Below are positions 31,585 through 40,588 of a DNA stretch of 64,000 nucleotides, one piece after another. Source of the DNA: Cytobacillus pseudoceanisediminis (GTDB taxonomy: Bacteria > Bacillota > Bacilli > Bacillales > Cytobacillaceae). Location of the stretch: assembly GCF_023516215.1 (NCBI RefSeq), contig NZ_CP097349.1, positions 248,001-312,000 of the forward strand, written 5' to 3'. Position numbers and translations under genes: made by a program. Positions within the stretch are counted from its first letter, which is position 1. Every line of letters begins with the position of its first letter. The notes below the pieces were generated by a model that had not been told where the DNA came from, did no database searches, and worked only from the letters and a program-made list of their open reading frames with translations.

Positions 31585-32847
31585 ATGGATAAAGTAAATA
31601 AAATCATTACTCTTTTAGAAAACGGTCATCACGAAGAAGCATTGGAGAGCTATCAGCTAATACTGCTGGATGGTTCACATGAAGAAAGGTTCCTGCTGGC
31701 AGAAGAACTGTTCCAGTATGGGTTCCTTGAAGAATCAAAAGCATTATATGAACGTCTTCTGGAAGCATATCCGGAAGAAGGGGAACTGCTCGTTCTGTTA
31801 GCTGAAACACATATTGATCTGGGAAATGAAGAGGAAGCCATCCTCGTCCTTGAAAGAATAAATGAGCATGATCCAAGCTTTCCGCAGTCGCTTCTTCTAT
31901 TAGCAGACCTTTATCAAATGGATGGTCTATTCGAAGTCAGCGAACAAAAGCTGCTGAAAGCAAAAGAAATATTGCCTGAAGAAGTAATTGTAGATTTTGC
32001 TTTGGGAGAACTTTATGCAGAGCAGGGAAGATTCCTGGAAGCAAAGCGGATTTACGAAAATGTTCTCGGTAAAGAGGAAGTCATTGCGGGGATAAATGTA
32101 AATCAGAGAATGGCGGATATTCTCAGCGCAGGAGGAGCATTTGAAGAAGCCCTTCCATATTACGAAAAAGCGCTTGCTGATAAACTGGAGATTAATACCC
32201 TTTTCAGCTATGCTTTTACAGCGCTGCAAGCGGGCTTTAACCGTACAGCAATTGAAAAGTTGACAGAACTGAAGGATCTGGACCCCGAGTATCATTCACT
32301 GTATTTATATCTTGCCCAGGCATATGAGAGGGAGGAAGAGGCTGGAAAAGGCCTTGAAGCGGTAAAGGAAGGCATTAAACTGGACGAATTTAATAAAGAA
32401 CTATTTTTCTATGGCGGTAAGCTTGCCCTGAAAAATGGCAATGAAAAAGAAGCTGAAGATATGTTCAGACAGGCTCTTGCACTGGATCCCGAATATGTCC
32501 AGGCAGCCATTTATTTAAATAGACTGCTTCTGCAGCACGAAAGATATGAAGATGTAATCGAGATCACTGATATTTTGAACGAGCTTGAAGAGCCGCAGCT
32601 TATATGGGATTCAGCTGTTGCCTTTCAGCATACTGAAGAATATTCAGAGGCATTAAACAAATACCAGCTTGCATATACTTTCTTTAAACAGCAGCCTGAT
32701 TTTCTTTCAGATTACGGATATTTTTTAGCAGAGGAAGGAAAAAGGGAAGAGGCTGCCGAAATTTTTAATACATTAATCAAACTGGAGCCAGGCAATGAAG
32801 AGTACCTCGATGTTCTGGAAAGACTTACTGATGATTTTCTTGATTAA
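31585..32847 (+). CDS. ypiA: Tetratricopeptide-repeat protein YpiA
   Basis: 420 residues, almost entirely helical TPR units with the usual spacing (AEELFQYGFLEESKALYERL, LAETHIDLGNEEEAILVLER, ADLYQMDGLFEVSEQKLLKA and so on), strongly acidic. No signal peptide, so cytosolic. Next gene is reoY; in bacilli and Listeria the TPR protein and ReoY work together with ClpCP in controlling MurA turnover. ATG 31585 follows AAAGGAATT. Confidence 0.88.
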   Translation: MDKVNKIITLLENGHHEEALESYQLILLDGSHEERFLLAEELFQYGFLEESKALYERLLEAYPEEGELLVLLAETHIDLGNEEEAILVLERINEHDPSFPQSLLLLADLYQMDGLFEVSEQKLLKAKEILPEEVIVDFALGELYAEQGRFLEAKRIYENVLGKEEVIAGINVNQRMADILSAGGAFEEALPYYEKALADKLEINTLFSYAFTALQAGFNRTAIEKLTELKDLDPEYHSLYLYLAQAYEREEEAGKGLEAVKEGIKLDEFNKELFFYGGKLALKNGNEKEAEDMFRQALALDPEYVQAAIYLNRLLLQHERYEDVIEITDILNELEEPQLIWDSAVAFQHTEEYSEALNKYQLAYTFFKQQPDFLSDYGYFLAEEGKREEAAEIFNTLIKLEPGNEEYLDVLERLTDDFLD

Positions 32848-32935
32848 ATAAGGAAGCTGTTTTTTTAGCGTAGGGTGCCCTTATTGTAATTTCAGTTAGG
32901 CCAAATTTGTCTGTAAGCAGAGGAGGGAATCAAAA

Positions 32936-33481
32936 ATGGCGACCCCTGTATCTGTCAACGAGAAGAAAGATTTTATCCGCTGGTTTTTAAACCATTATCA
33001 GCTCAAAAGAAGAGAATGCGTATGGATTCTCAATTATTTGATGAGCCATGACCAGCTTATGGAGAAGGTGCATTTTGTGGAACAGGCACAGTATTGTCCA
33101 AGAGGCCTGATCATGTCCGCCCACTGTGTGGATGAAGTTCCTTTCCGTTTTTATAAAGAGAATGTAATGACTACAGATGCGGAGAAGTCCTTCCATGATA
33201 TCCGCTTAAACAGGGATGAAGAGATTTACATTCAGCTTAATTTCCATGCTTCCAACAAGGCCCATCAGTATGCAGCTGTCATGGAGGAAAATCCCTTTAT
33301 GCCTAAAACACTTCAGATTAATGAAAAGGACCGGCTGATCGCGGAAAGGTTCCTGACAGAAAGCCTGGAGAAGTTCAGAAGAGAAAAACTTCTTGAGCTG
33401 ATTGATGAAGCACTGGATAAGCAGGATAAAAAAGCTTTTAACATTTTGACTCAGCAGCTGAATAAATTAGAAACAACCTAA
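32936..33481 (+). CDS. reoY: ReoY family protein (YpiB), MurA degradation factor
   Basis: 181 residues matching the YpiB/ReoY family: [57 protein letters not shown]. ReoY helps ClpCP degrade MurA, the first enzyme of peptidoglycan synthesis, in Listeria; its role here is by homology. ATG 32936 follows AGAGGAGGG. Downstream is a terminator. Confidence 0.88.
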   Translation: MATPVSVNEKKDFIRWFLNHYQLKRRECVWILNYLMSHDQLMEKVHFVEQAQYCPRGLIMSAHCVDEVPFRFYKENVMTTDAEKSFHDIRLNRDEEIYIQLNFHASNKAHQYAAVMEENPFMPKTLQINEKDRLIAERFLTESLEKFRREKLLELIDEALDKQDKKAFNILTQQLNKLETT

Positions 33482-33516
33482 GCCTTGCTTTTATAAAAGC
33501 AGGGCTCTTATTTTTG
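33481..33516 (+). terminator. ypiA-reoY terminator
   Basis: AGCCTTGCTTT pairs with AAAGCAGGGCT (one G-T pair), then TTATTTTTG. Confidence 0.88.
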
Positions 33517-33605
33517 TCTGCGCCCTATAGCGTAATCTGATTTGAAGCACTCTAAGCATTAATGATATATTAAGGGAGGCAAATATATGTAATGGAGTGA
33601 ATGAT

Positions 33606-34070
33606 ATGAAATGGGTATCACAGGATATCGAAATGTTCCTTAAAGAAAAGCAATATGTAGACACTGCAGTTCTGCCGCTCCTTCCAGTATCATTTGGTGA
33701 TGATATTAAACAGTCTGTAGCCATGACAGAATTTATATCGCTTCTAAGTGTCCAGCTTGAACGGCAATTCAGAGGCCGTCTGATCATGCTTCCTGGCTAT
33801 GCCTATCTGAAATCAGCAGGGGAAGAAAGCCTGCTCAGCGGCTTGAGTGAATGGGAAGCAGAATTGAAGGCACAGGGATTTAAGCACATATTCCTTCTAA
33901 CTTCAGATAGCATGTGGAAATCCCTTGAAGACCGCTTGGAAGGAGGTTTGATTTGGCTGCCATCCCTGCCTCTTGAGCATATGGATGAAAACTATCGAAA
34001 TTCCATTCTGGATGACCAGGTGAAGCAGCTGTTGAATTTATTCGTGCAAAAGTGGCAAAATGGTGAATAG
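33606..34070 (+). CDS. ypiF: YpiF (DUF2487 family)
   Basis: 154 residues, no membrane segment, function unknown. Family-like features are the start MKWVSQDIEMFLKEKQYVDT and LLPVSFGDDIKQSV, and EFISLLSVQLERQFRGRL. ATG 33606 is preferred over the GTG at 33597 because GGAGTGA has proper spacing only to the ATG. It lies between reoY and qcrA exactly as in B. subtilis. Confidence 0.82.
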   Translation: MKWVSQDIEMFLKEKQYVDTAVLPLLPVSFGDDIKQSVAMTEFISLLSVQLERQFRGRLIMLPGYAYLKSAGEESLLSGLSEWEAELKAQGFKHIFLLTSDSMWKSLEDRLEGGLIWLPSLPLEHMDENYRNSILDDQVKQLLNLFVQKWQNGE

Positions 34071-34117
34071 TGTGAATGTTAAGCCGCTCTATTTACATGT
34101 TTCGCCAAAGGATTATA

Positions 34118-34146
34118 TTGACCTTACATAAAGATTGATATATCAT
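34118..34146 (+). promoter_or_regulatory. Candidate sigma A promoter of qcrABC
   Basis: TTGACC, 17 bases, TATCAT, about 70 bases upstream of qcrA. Good hexamers and ideal spacing. Confidence 0.6.
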
Positions 34147-34218
34147 TGTTATGTCCTAGTTTTATATTGTGTTGAATTTTGTCCGTTGGACTTAACTTCA
34201 TAATAGAGGGGGAAAAGT

Positions 34219-34724
34219 ATGAGCAAAAATCGAGTTTCTAGACGTCAATTCCTAAACTATACACTTACTGGTGTAGGCGGTTTCATGGCAGCTGGCATGC
34301 TGATGCCGATGGTCCGTTTTGCGGTCGATCCTGTATTGCAGGCAGCTGGTGAGAGTGATTTTATCCCAACAAAGCAAAAAGTGGCTGAAATTACTGAAAC
34401 GCCAACAAGGGTTGATTACACATTTGAACAGCAGGATGCTTGGTACACATCCGAAGTTACCGGCACTGCTTGGTTTATAAGGATGAAAAAGGTGAAATTG
34501 TAGCATTGTCTCCAGTATGTAAGCATTTAGGGTGCGTAGTCGACTGGAATACTGACAAATCAAACCCTGATCATTTCTACTGCCCTTGCCATGGCGGCCT
34601 TTATACAAAGGATGGGACAAACGTTCCAGGTACACCGCCGGTTGCAGCGCTGGATGTATTTCCTTACACAGAAAAAGACGGCTTTTTGTATTTAGGCAAG
34701 GCTGAACCGCGAAAGGAGGCGTAA
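34219..34724 (+). CDS. qcrA: Rieske iron-sulfur subunit of the menaquinol-cytochrome c reductase (one frame break)
   Basis: Carries electrons from menaquinol to cytochrome c within the bc complex. Twin-arginine N-terminus (VSRRQFLNYTLTG) with a membrane anchor, then the Rieske domain with CKHLGC and CPCHGG, all four cluster ligands present. The frame breaks after VTGTAW at T3 (34474-34476); one added base (G or T) restores YKDEKGEIVALSPV. About 168 residues corrected. ATG 34219 follows GAGGGGGAAAAG. Its ribosome spacing to qcrB is normal. Confidence 0.9.
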
Positions 34725-34727
34725 TAA

Positions 34728-35402
34728 TTGTTAAACAAAATTTATGATTGGGTAGATGAACGTTTAGATATTACGCCGATCTGGCGGGATATTGCTGACC
34801 ACGAAGTTCCAGAGCATGTAAACCCTGCACATCATTTCTCTGCATTCGTTTACTGTTTTGGCGGTCTGACGTTTTTTGTAACTGTAATTCAGATTTTATC
34901 CGGTATGTTCCTGACAATGTATTATGTTCCGGATATTAAAAATGCATGGGAATCCGTGTATTATCTTCAGAACCATGTTGCATTTGGACAGATTGTCCGC
35001 GGAATGCACCACTGGGGAGCAAGTTTGGTAATCGTAATGATGTTCCTACATACGTTACGTGTTTTCTTCCAGGGAGCTTATAAGAAGCCCCGTGAATTAA
35101 ACTGGATTGTCGGAGTGCTCATTTTCTTCATTATGCTTGCACTTGGACTGACAGGTTACTTATTGCCTTGGGATATGAAAGCCCTTTTCGCTACAAAAGT
35201 AACAATCCAGATCGTAGAATCAACTCCGCTGATTGGAGAATATCTGAAAATACTTATTGCCGGACATTCTGATATTGTCGGCGCTCAGACGATCACCCGA
35301 TTCTTTGCCATCCATGTATTCTTCTTACCGGCTGCACTATTCGGGTTAATGGCTGCCCACTTTATTATGATTCGTAAACAGGGTATTTCAGGACCGTTGT
35401 AA
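34728..35402 (+). CDS. qcrB: Cytochrome b subunit of the bc complex
   Basis: 224 residues, four transmembrane helices, binding two b hemes and heme ci as in b6f complexes. Heme histidines lie in the helix with RGMHHWGASLVIVMMFLHTLR (paired His, 14 apart) and in the last helices (FFAIHVFFLPA). Start is TTG 34728 behind AAAGGAGGCG, as expected for MLNKIYDWVDERLDITP. Confidence 0.96.
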   Translation: MLNKIYDWVDERLDITPIWRDIADHEVPEHVNPAHHFSAFVYCFGGLTFFVTVIQILSGMFLTMYYVPDIKNAWESVYYLQNHVAFGQIVRGMHHWGASLVIVMMFLHTLRVFFQGAYKKPRELNWIVGVLIFFIMLALGLTGYLLPWDMKALFATKVTIQIVESTPLIGEYLKILIAGHSDIVGAQTITRFFAIHVFFLPAALFGLMAAHFIMIRKQGISGPL

Positions 35403-35445
35403 GAAATAATTTTTTGATCATTGCAAAAGGAGGGGAAATCGCCCA

Positions 35446-36213
35446 ATGCATCGTGGTAAAGGTATGAAATTCGTAGGTGACTCTCGTGTTCCTGCAGAAC
35501 GCAAACCGAATATCCCGAAAGACTATTCGGAATATCCAGGAAAAACAGAAGCATTCTGGCCAAACTTCCTGTTAAAGGAATGGATGGTAGGGGCTGTATT
35601 CCTTATCGGTTTCCTATGCTTGACAATTGCGCATGAGCCGCCATTAGAAAAAATTGCTGATCCTAGTGATACAGCTTATATCCCGCTGCCAGACTGGTAC
35701 TTCCTGTTCTTGTACCAGCTTCTGAAATACAGCTATGCTTCAGGACCTTATAATGCAATCGGTGCTTTCATTATACCGGGTCTTGCATTTGGAGCTTTGC
35801 TGCTTGCGCCATTCATTGACCGCGGACCTGAACGCCGCCCATCCAAGCGTCCTTTAGCAACTGGCTTCATGCTATTGGCTCTTGCCGGCATCACTTTCTT
35901 GACTTGGGAGTCTGTTGCACACCATGACTGGGAAGCTGCTGCACAGCAAGGTAAGATTGTAGCTGAAGTAGAATTTGATAAAGAGGACGAAGGCTACAAG
36001 ATTTTTGAAGCGAACGGCTGTATTTCCTGCCATGGAGGAGATCTTCAGGGTGGAGCAGGTTCACCTGCACTTGTTGATACTGGATTAACACCTGAAGAAG
36101 TTGCTGACATTGCTAAAAACGGTAAAGGCGCCATGCCTCCGGGAATGTTCAAAGGCACTGATGAAGAACTTCAAAAGCTTGCTGAGTTTATTTCTGGCCT
36201 TGAAAGCAAATAA
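35446..36213 (+). CDS. qcrC: Cytochrome b/c fusion subunit of the bc complex
   Basis: 255 residues: subunit IV-like N-terminal half with three hydrophobic helices, then a c-type cytochrome domain with heme motif CISCHGG near residue 190 and the Met ligand in GAMPPGMFKG. Final electron-transfer subunit of the QcrABC complex at the cytoplasmic membrane. ATG 35446 follows AAAGGAGGGG. A strong terminator ends the operon. Confidence 0.96.
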   Translation: MHRGKGMKFVGDSRVPAERKPNIPKDYSEYPGKTEAFWPNFLLKEWMVGAVFLIGFLCLTIAHEPPLEKIADPSDTAYIPLPDWYFLFLYQLLKYSYASGPYNAIGAFIIPGLAFGALLLAPFIDRGPERRPSKRPLATGFMLLALAGITFLTWESVAHHDWEAAAQQGKIVAEVEFDKEDEGYKIFEANGCISCHGGDLQGGAGSPALVDTGLTPEEVADIAKNGKGAMPPGMFKGTDEELQKLAEFISGLESK

Positions 36214-36220
36214 TTTGTAA

Positions 36221-36248
36221 AGAAGCTGGCACTGCCAGCTTCTTTTTT
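36221..36248 (+). terminator. qcrABC terminator
   Basis: AGAAGCTGGC, loop ACT, GCCAGCTTCT, then TTTTT. Confidence 0.93.
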
Positions 36249-36335
36249 ATGCACAAAAATTGTTCGGTTTTTTTACAGGCATTTGGTGTGGTAAAATAAT
36301 GAAATAATCGTGTACATAGAGAAGGAGAACAAAAT

Positions 36336-36932
36336 ATGAAATGGATCTATCCTTTATTAGGCAGCAGAGCTATGCTGATACTGCTACTGGTCATTAACAC
36401 GGCAGGCACAATTTATGGGTATGTATGGTATAAGTGGCAGCTTGTCGATACACCGCCGATTTTTTTGCCTTTCGTACCGGACAGTCCTACAGCGAGCCTG
36501 TTTTTTATGTTTGTGCTTATCGCCTTTCTATTGGGCAAAAATTGGCCGCTGTTTGAAGCGCTAGCTATTGTAACCCTTATTAAATACGGAATATGGGCTG
36601 TGGTTATGAATTTGCTCGTTTTTCAGGTGACAGGTGAATTGGATCCTGTAGCGCTCATGCTGATCTTCTCGCATGGTGCAATGGCAGTCCAGGGTGTTTT
36701 GTATGCACCATTCTACCGTTTTAAACTATGGCATCTAGTTTTAACAGCAATTTGGACTCTTCATAATGATGTAATTGATTATGTCTTTTTCATGCTGCCG
36801 CGCTACCCTATTTTAAATCTTTACACACCGCAAATTGGCTACTTTACATTTTGGCTCAGTATTTTTTCCTTAGGAACCGCTTATTACTTCGTCTTAAGAA
36901 AGAATCGGTTTAGTCTGGATATAGTGAAATAG
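36336..36932 (+). CDS. ypjA: Membrane protein YpjA (DUF1405)
   Basis: 198 residues with about six transmembrane segments, no signal peptide and no catalytic motif. Position after qcrC and before ypjB matches B. subtilis ypjA. ATG 36336 follows AGAAGGAG. Function unknown. Confidence 0.82.
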   Translation: MKWIYPLLGSRAMLILLLVINTAGTIYGYVWYKWQLVDTPPIFLPFVPDSPTASLFFMFVLIAFLLGKNWPLFEALAIVTLIKYGIWAVVMNLLVFQVTGELDPVALMLIFSHGAMAVQGVLYAPFYRFKLWHLVLTAIWTLHNDVIDYVFFMLPRYPILNLYTPQIGYFTFWLSIFSLGTAYYFVLRKNRFSLDIVK

Positions 36933-37079
36933 TGCTCCGATTGTCCTAATCCAAACCATTGAGTGATTTGGTTCCTCGTTTGTTTGAAAGAAATATCCTG
37001 GCTGGCTGAATTAATTTCTGGTCTAACCTTGTCCCTCTTTTCATATTTATCTAATAGTAATTTGAGGGGGACAAGTTTA

Positions 37080-37856
37080 ATGAGGCGAAAAGTAATCGCA
37101 TTCTTATTCATTATTATGTTATTGCCTGGAATGGTGTCTGCGGATAAGACAACACAAATAGATAAATTAGATCAATTATCTAATGAAGCCTTACAGATGG
37201 TTAAGCTTCATAGGTATGAGGATGCCAAGAAGCTTTTGGAGTATTTTTCCGAGCAATTTGTTGCTGTGAATGGCAAGGAAAGGCCATTTACAATGGACGA
37301 ACTCCGGATTATTACAGTCTCTCATGATGATGCTGTACAAGCTGCTGTCAATACATCAATGAGCCATGAAGAACGGCTGAATCATGCAACAAAGTTCCGC
37401 CTGGTTATGGATGCAATCTCCTCAAAGTATCAGCCTTTGTGGACCGAAATGGAGAAGCCGATTATGACTGTATTTGGAGAAGTTAAGGAAGCGGCATACA
37501 GAGGCAATAACGAGAACTTTCATTCACATTTGAATTCCTTTTTGTCTTTATATGAGGTTATTTATCCCAGTTTAAAAATTGATGTTGATGCCGAAAAGGT
37601 ACAAAAACTGAACGCACGCATTAATTTTATCGATCATTATCGGCCGCAGGTGCTTTCTCAGCAGGCAAGTCAGCAGGAGCTGGCGGCATTGGAAAATGAT
37701 CTGCAGACAATCTTTGATGAAATGACAGAAGATGAAACGGACCCATCCCTTTGGTGGGTAATCATTTCAACCGGGAGTATTATCATCATTACATTATCTT
37801 ACGTAGGCTGGAGAAAATATAAGGGAGACAGGGCAAGACAAAAAAACAGATCGTGA
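37080..37856 (+). CDS. ypjB: Sporulation protein YpjB
   Basis: 258 residues: signal peptide (residues 1-20, ending MVSA), a long helical extracellular region, and a C-terminal transmembrane helix (WWVIISTGSIIIITLSYVGW) with a basic tail. This is the layout of the YpjB sporulation family, whose exact job is unknown. ATG 37080 follows TGAGGGGGA; upstream in-frame codons have no ribosome site. A long repeat element starts at the stop codon. Confidence 0.82.
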   Translation: MRRKVIAFLFIIMLLPGMVSADKTTQIDKLDQLSNEALQMVKLHRYEDAKKLLEYFSEQFVAVNGKERPFTMDELRIITVSHDDAVQAAVNTSMSHEERLNHATKFRLVMDAISSKYQPLWTEMEKPIMTVFGEVKEAAYRGNNENFHSHLNSFLSLYEVIYPSLKIDVDAEKVQKLNARINFIDHYRPQVLSQQASQQELAALENDLQTIFDEMTEDETDPSLWWVIISTGSIIIITLSYVGWRKYKGDRARQKNRS

Positions 37857-38365
37857 TAAGAAAAGAGGAAGCGCCTTGCCCACAAAGGAACGCAGACTAA
37901 GAACGCCACGTCTTCCTAAAAGCTTCGCTTTCGGTCGTGCGATGTTTTTGCTGACGAAGCCTACATTGTCCTGTGTGCCTCAAGCACAAGACGAGCCTCA
38001 TGAAAAGGTGTTCTTTGCCTTTTTGGGGGAGTCCCCGAAATGTGGAGTCCCTAGGAGCCGCAACTAGACAAACCGAAAAGTGGAGGCGACTGCCCAGGGA
38101 CGACAGGCATAAGATGGTTCCTTCTGGAAGGAAACGGCTTATGACCCCGGGTCCCTAGGAGCCGTAACTAGACAAACCGAAAAGTGGAGGCGACTGCCCA
38201 GGGACGACAGGCATAAGATGGTTCCTGTAAGAAGGTGTTTTTCCTTCTGGAAGGAAACGGCTTATGACCCCGGGTCCCTAGGAGCCGTAACTAGACAAGC
38301 TTGTGACCTCCAGGTGGTAGGTGCTGTAGCTAGACAGTCCTCGAAGTTCAAAAATTTCTACACCC
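37857..38365 (-). repeat. Dispersed intergenic repeat, copy 4 (long form with internal tandem units)
   Basis: The only content of the gap between ypjB and the zinc peptidase. On the minus strand it opens with TTGAACTTCGAGGACTGTCT and GGAGGTCACAAG, and closes with TGGGCAAGGCGCTTCC and TCTTTTCTTATC at the ypjB stop. Its right half matches copy 2 (9.63-9.95 kb). Its left half is expanded into tandem units, listed separately. Short open frames inside it are not credible. Confidence 0.7.
38051..38300. repeat. Tandem units inside repeat copy 4
   Basis: Units beginning CTAGGAGCCG start at 38051, 38155 and 38278: periods of 104 and 123 bases, the second longer by an insertion TGTAAGAAGGTGTTTTTCC. 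Each unit contains CGAAAAGTGGAGGCGACTGC, CATAAGATGGTTCC and GGAAACGGCTTATG; the last two can pair (CATAAG/CTTATG, GGTTCC/GGAAAC) into a hairpin. The third unit is partial. Confidence 0.85.
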
Positions 38366-38512
38366 TTATTTTTGAACAAAAAGAATAATTGAGCGTCTTT
38401 TCCGTTTTGCAATAAAGGAAAATGGGAAAAAGATAATTAGAACTACTCATATGCTGGAGAGAAAAGCCAGCGGTTAAAATTCAACATGATCAGCTTGATG
38501 GGGGGTAACAAA

Positions 38513-39192
38513 ATGGGAGGATATCTCATTTATTTTGCAATAATTATTCTTGTTCCGCTCTGGGCACAAATGAAAGTTAAGGGAGCTTACAGCAAATATT
38601 CAAAAATTCCTTCATCCACACAAATGAGAGGTGCTGAAGTAGCCAGAAGAATCCTGGATGAAAATGGCCTATATAACGTTGGCGTGGAAGAGACCAGGGG
38701 ACATTTAACGGATCATTATGATCCGCGTTCTAAAACTGTCAGGCTATCAGCAACAAATTATCACGGCCATTCAGTGGCAGCAGCTGCCATTGCGGCCCAT
38801 GAGGTTGGCCATGCAATTCAGGATAATCAGGATTACGCTTTTCTGCGTTTTCGCCATGCGCTTGTGCCTGTTGCAAATCTTGGTTCAAACTTCTCCTGGA
38901 TTCTGATCATGATCGGTTTTTTTGCAGGATTGAGCGGAATGGTGCTGCTGGGAATTATCTTTATGGCAGCTGCAGTGGTATTCCAGGTTATCACTCTTCC
39001 TGTGGAGTTCAATGCTTCTAATCGTGCAATGGATCAGGTAGTGTCCCTCGGAATTATCAGAAACGATGAAGAACGGGAAACAAAAAAGTTTTGAATGCAG
39101 CTGCATTGACATATGTGGCGGCAGCAGCTGTTGCTGTGCTGGAATTGCTGCGTTTAATCCTTATTTACACAGGTATGACAAGATCCGAGTAA
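38513..39192 (+). CDS. Zinc metallopeptidase, YugP-like (one frame break)
   Basis: 226 residues after correction. N-terminal membrane helix, then the zinc motif HEVGHAIQ (HExxH) near residue 100, followed by hydrophobic segments including a further pair of helices; membrane-bound neutral zinc peptidase family. Substrate unknown. The frame breaks at A6 (39082-39087); one added A restores VLNAAALTYVAAAAVAVLEL and a stop at 39192. ATG 38513 follows GGGGGGT. The gene's terminator has been split by an insertion sequence. Confidence 0.8.
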
Positions 39193-39215
39193 GAAAAGCT
39201 GCTAGATAGTTATCT
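39190..39215 (-). repeat. Remnant of the dispersed repeat
   Basis: TAAGAAAAGCTG followed by CTAGATAGTTATC. Both parts match the two ends of copy 3 (TAAGAAAAGCTG and CTGATAGTTATC), with the middle lost. It begins at the peptidase stop codon. Confidence 0.45.
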
Positions 39216-39216
39216 T

Positions 39217-39233
39217 AAAAAAGCCGGCTAGTG
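39217..39233 (+). terminator. Left arm of a split terminator
   Basis: AAAAAAGCCGGCTAGTG. Its partner, CACTAGCTGGCTTTTT, lies at 40523-40538 on the other side of the insertion sequence. Joined, the two give a 16-pair stem (one G-T) followed by TTTTTCTTTTT. Confidence 0.75.
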
Positions 39234-39316
39234 TTAATGTCCCCTTTAAGTAGACATTCAAAAAAACCTTCATGTTACCATGGAGGAAAGAATGCTACTT
39301 GGAGGGGATTTTTTCT

Positions 39317-39648
39317 ATGGCAAAGAAAGGACAAACTTTTAATAGCTATTCGGAGGAGTTTAAACATAATGCCGTCATGAGATACGTGAATGGGTCTAAG
39401 AGCTATAAAGTGTTGTCAGAAGAATTGGGAATTCGTCACTGCAGCCAGCTTAAAGTGTGGGTTAAGAAATGGAAAGATGGAGTACCATTTGATGAGCGTA
39501 AGGAGTCTCTAACCCTTTAAAAGGCAGGCCTAGGACTAAATTTAAATCGGTTGAAGAGGAAAGAGATTATTTAAAAGCACAGGTTGAATTTCTAAAAAAG
39601 CAGTATCCAAATCTGGTAAAGGAGGAGGAAACATACCCAGAAGAATAA
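39317..39648 (+). CDS. Transposase OrfA, IS3 family (one frame break)
   Basis: N-terminal helix-turn-helix DNA-binding part of the transposase: YSEEFKHNAVMRYVNG, YKVLSEELGIRHCSQLKVW. The frame ends at 39520; one added base near 39516-39522 continues it as KGRPRTKFKSVEEERDYLKA, a leucine-zipper-like helix, to a stop at 39648. ATG 39317 follows GGAGGGG. The slippery A AAA AAG at 39594-39600 lies near its end, for fusion with OrfB by -1 frameshifting. Confidence 0.75.
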
Positions 39649-40489
39649 AATATGAACTGGTTGATGAGTTAAGGGGGACCTATCCGGTCTCCTGGCTGCT
39701 GGAGATTGCCTATATCAAACCGGCTAGCTATTACAAATGGAAAAAAACGAATGTTAAACGGGAAGAGAAGGCTAAGGATGAACAAGTCATCCGTGAGCAC
39801 ATTTTGGGGATCCATTTCATGCATCCTGAATTTGGCCGGCCTCGTATTACAGATGAATTAAATGAAAACGGGTATTTAATTAACCACAAGAAGGTCTGCA
39901 GGCTGATGATGGAAATGGACATACAATCAGTCATCCGAAAGAAGAGAAAATGGCACGGTCGTAGTCCTTCTATCCTCTTCCCTAATCGCCTTAAAAGGAA
40001 TTTCAGGGCTGCAGGACCTAATCAAAAGATGGTAACGGATATAACATATGTGTCTGTTGGAGAAGAATTTTATTATGTATCGGTCATACAGGATCTCTTT
40101 AATAACGAAATAGTAAGTTGGGAGCTATCTAAGAGAAATGATCTGGAACTTGTGTTAAATACAGTAGAAAAATGGACAAGAAAAAAGACGTAGCTGAAGC
40201 CGTTCTCCATTCAGATCAAGGTTTCCAGTATACGTCAAAGCTATACAGCAGCCGATTAGAGGATTATGGCATCAAGGGCAGCCACTCTCGAAAAGGAAAC
40301 TGCCTGGACAATGCCAGTGTAGAATCGTTCTTCTCACACCTCAAAACCGAGAAGCTGTATATAAATAAGTGTAAGTCAGAAGAAGAACTAGAACAAGCTC
40401 TTGAGAATTACCTCTACCATTACAAACGAAGACAAAAGAAACTAAAGATACGCGCGCCGATTGAATATCGACACGCGCTCACTGCTTAG
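39600..40489 (+). CDS. Transposase OrfB, IS3 family DDE integrase (one frame break)
   Basis: Catalytic part, translated as a -1 frameshift extension of OrfA: directly after the slippery site the -1 frame is open into RRIKYELVDELRG. The integrase core shows all three acidic residues: MVTDITYV, HSDQGFQYTS, and NCLDNASVESFFSHLKTE. The frame breaks at A6 (40181-40186), between the first and second motifs; one added A restores it. It may be active if the break is a sequence error; otherwise the copy is dead. Confidence 0.75.
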
Positions 40490-40522
40490 CTTTTTATGTT
40501 GTCTACTTGACAGGGGCAAGAC

Positions 40523-40544
40523 CACTAGCTGGCTTTTTCTTTTT
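40523..40544 (+). terminator. Right arm of the split terminator
   Basis: CACTAGCTGGCTTTTT followed by CTTTTT. See the left arm at 39217-39233. Alone it cannot form the original hairpin. Confidence 0.7.
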
Positions 40545-40554
40545 GCTGAAAAAA

Positions 40555-40575
40555 GAGATGCCATTATGGCATCTC
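40555..40575 (-). terminator. ypjC terminator
   Basis: GAGATGCCA, loop TAA/TTA, TGGCATCTC; on the minus strand followed by TTTTTTCAGC. Confidence 0.88.
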
Positions 40576-40588
40576 CTGGATCTATTCT

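Larger units (their letters stand above)
39238..40518 (+). mobile_element. IS3-family (IS150-like) insertion sequence
   Basis: 1281 bases. The ends are imperfect inverted repeats: TGTCCCCTTTAAGTAGACA on the left, and TGCCCCTGTCAAGTAGACA when the right end is read inwards (14 of 19 match), with the TG..CA termini of the family. It holds overlapping orfA and orfB with an A AAA AAG slippery site. No target duplication is obvious beside the ends. Outside the ends lie the two arms of one hairpin, which fixes the insertion point. Confidence 0.85.
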
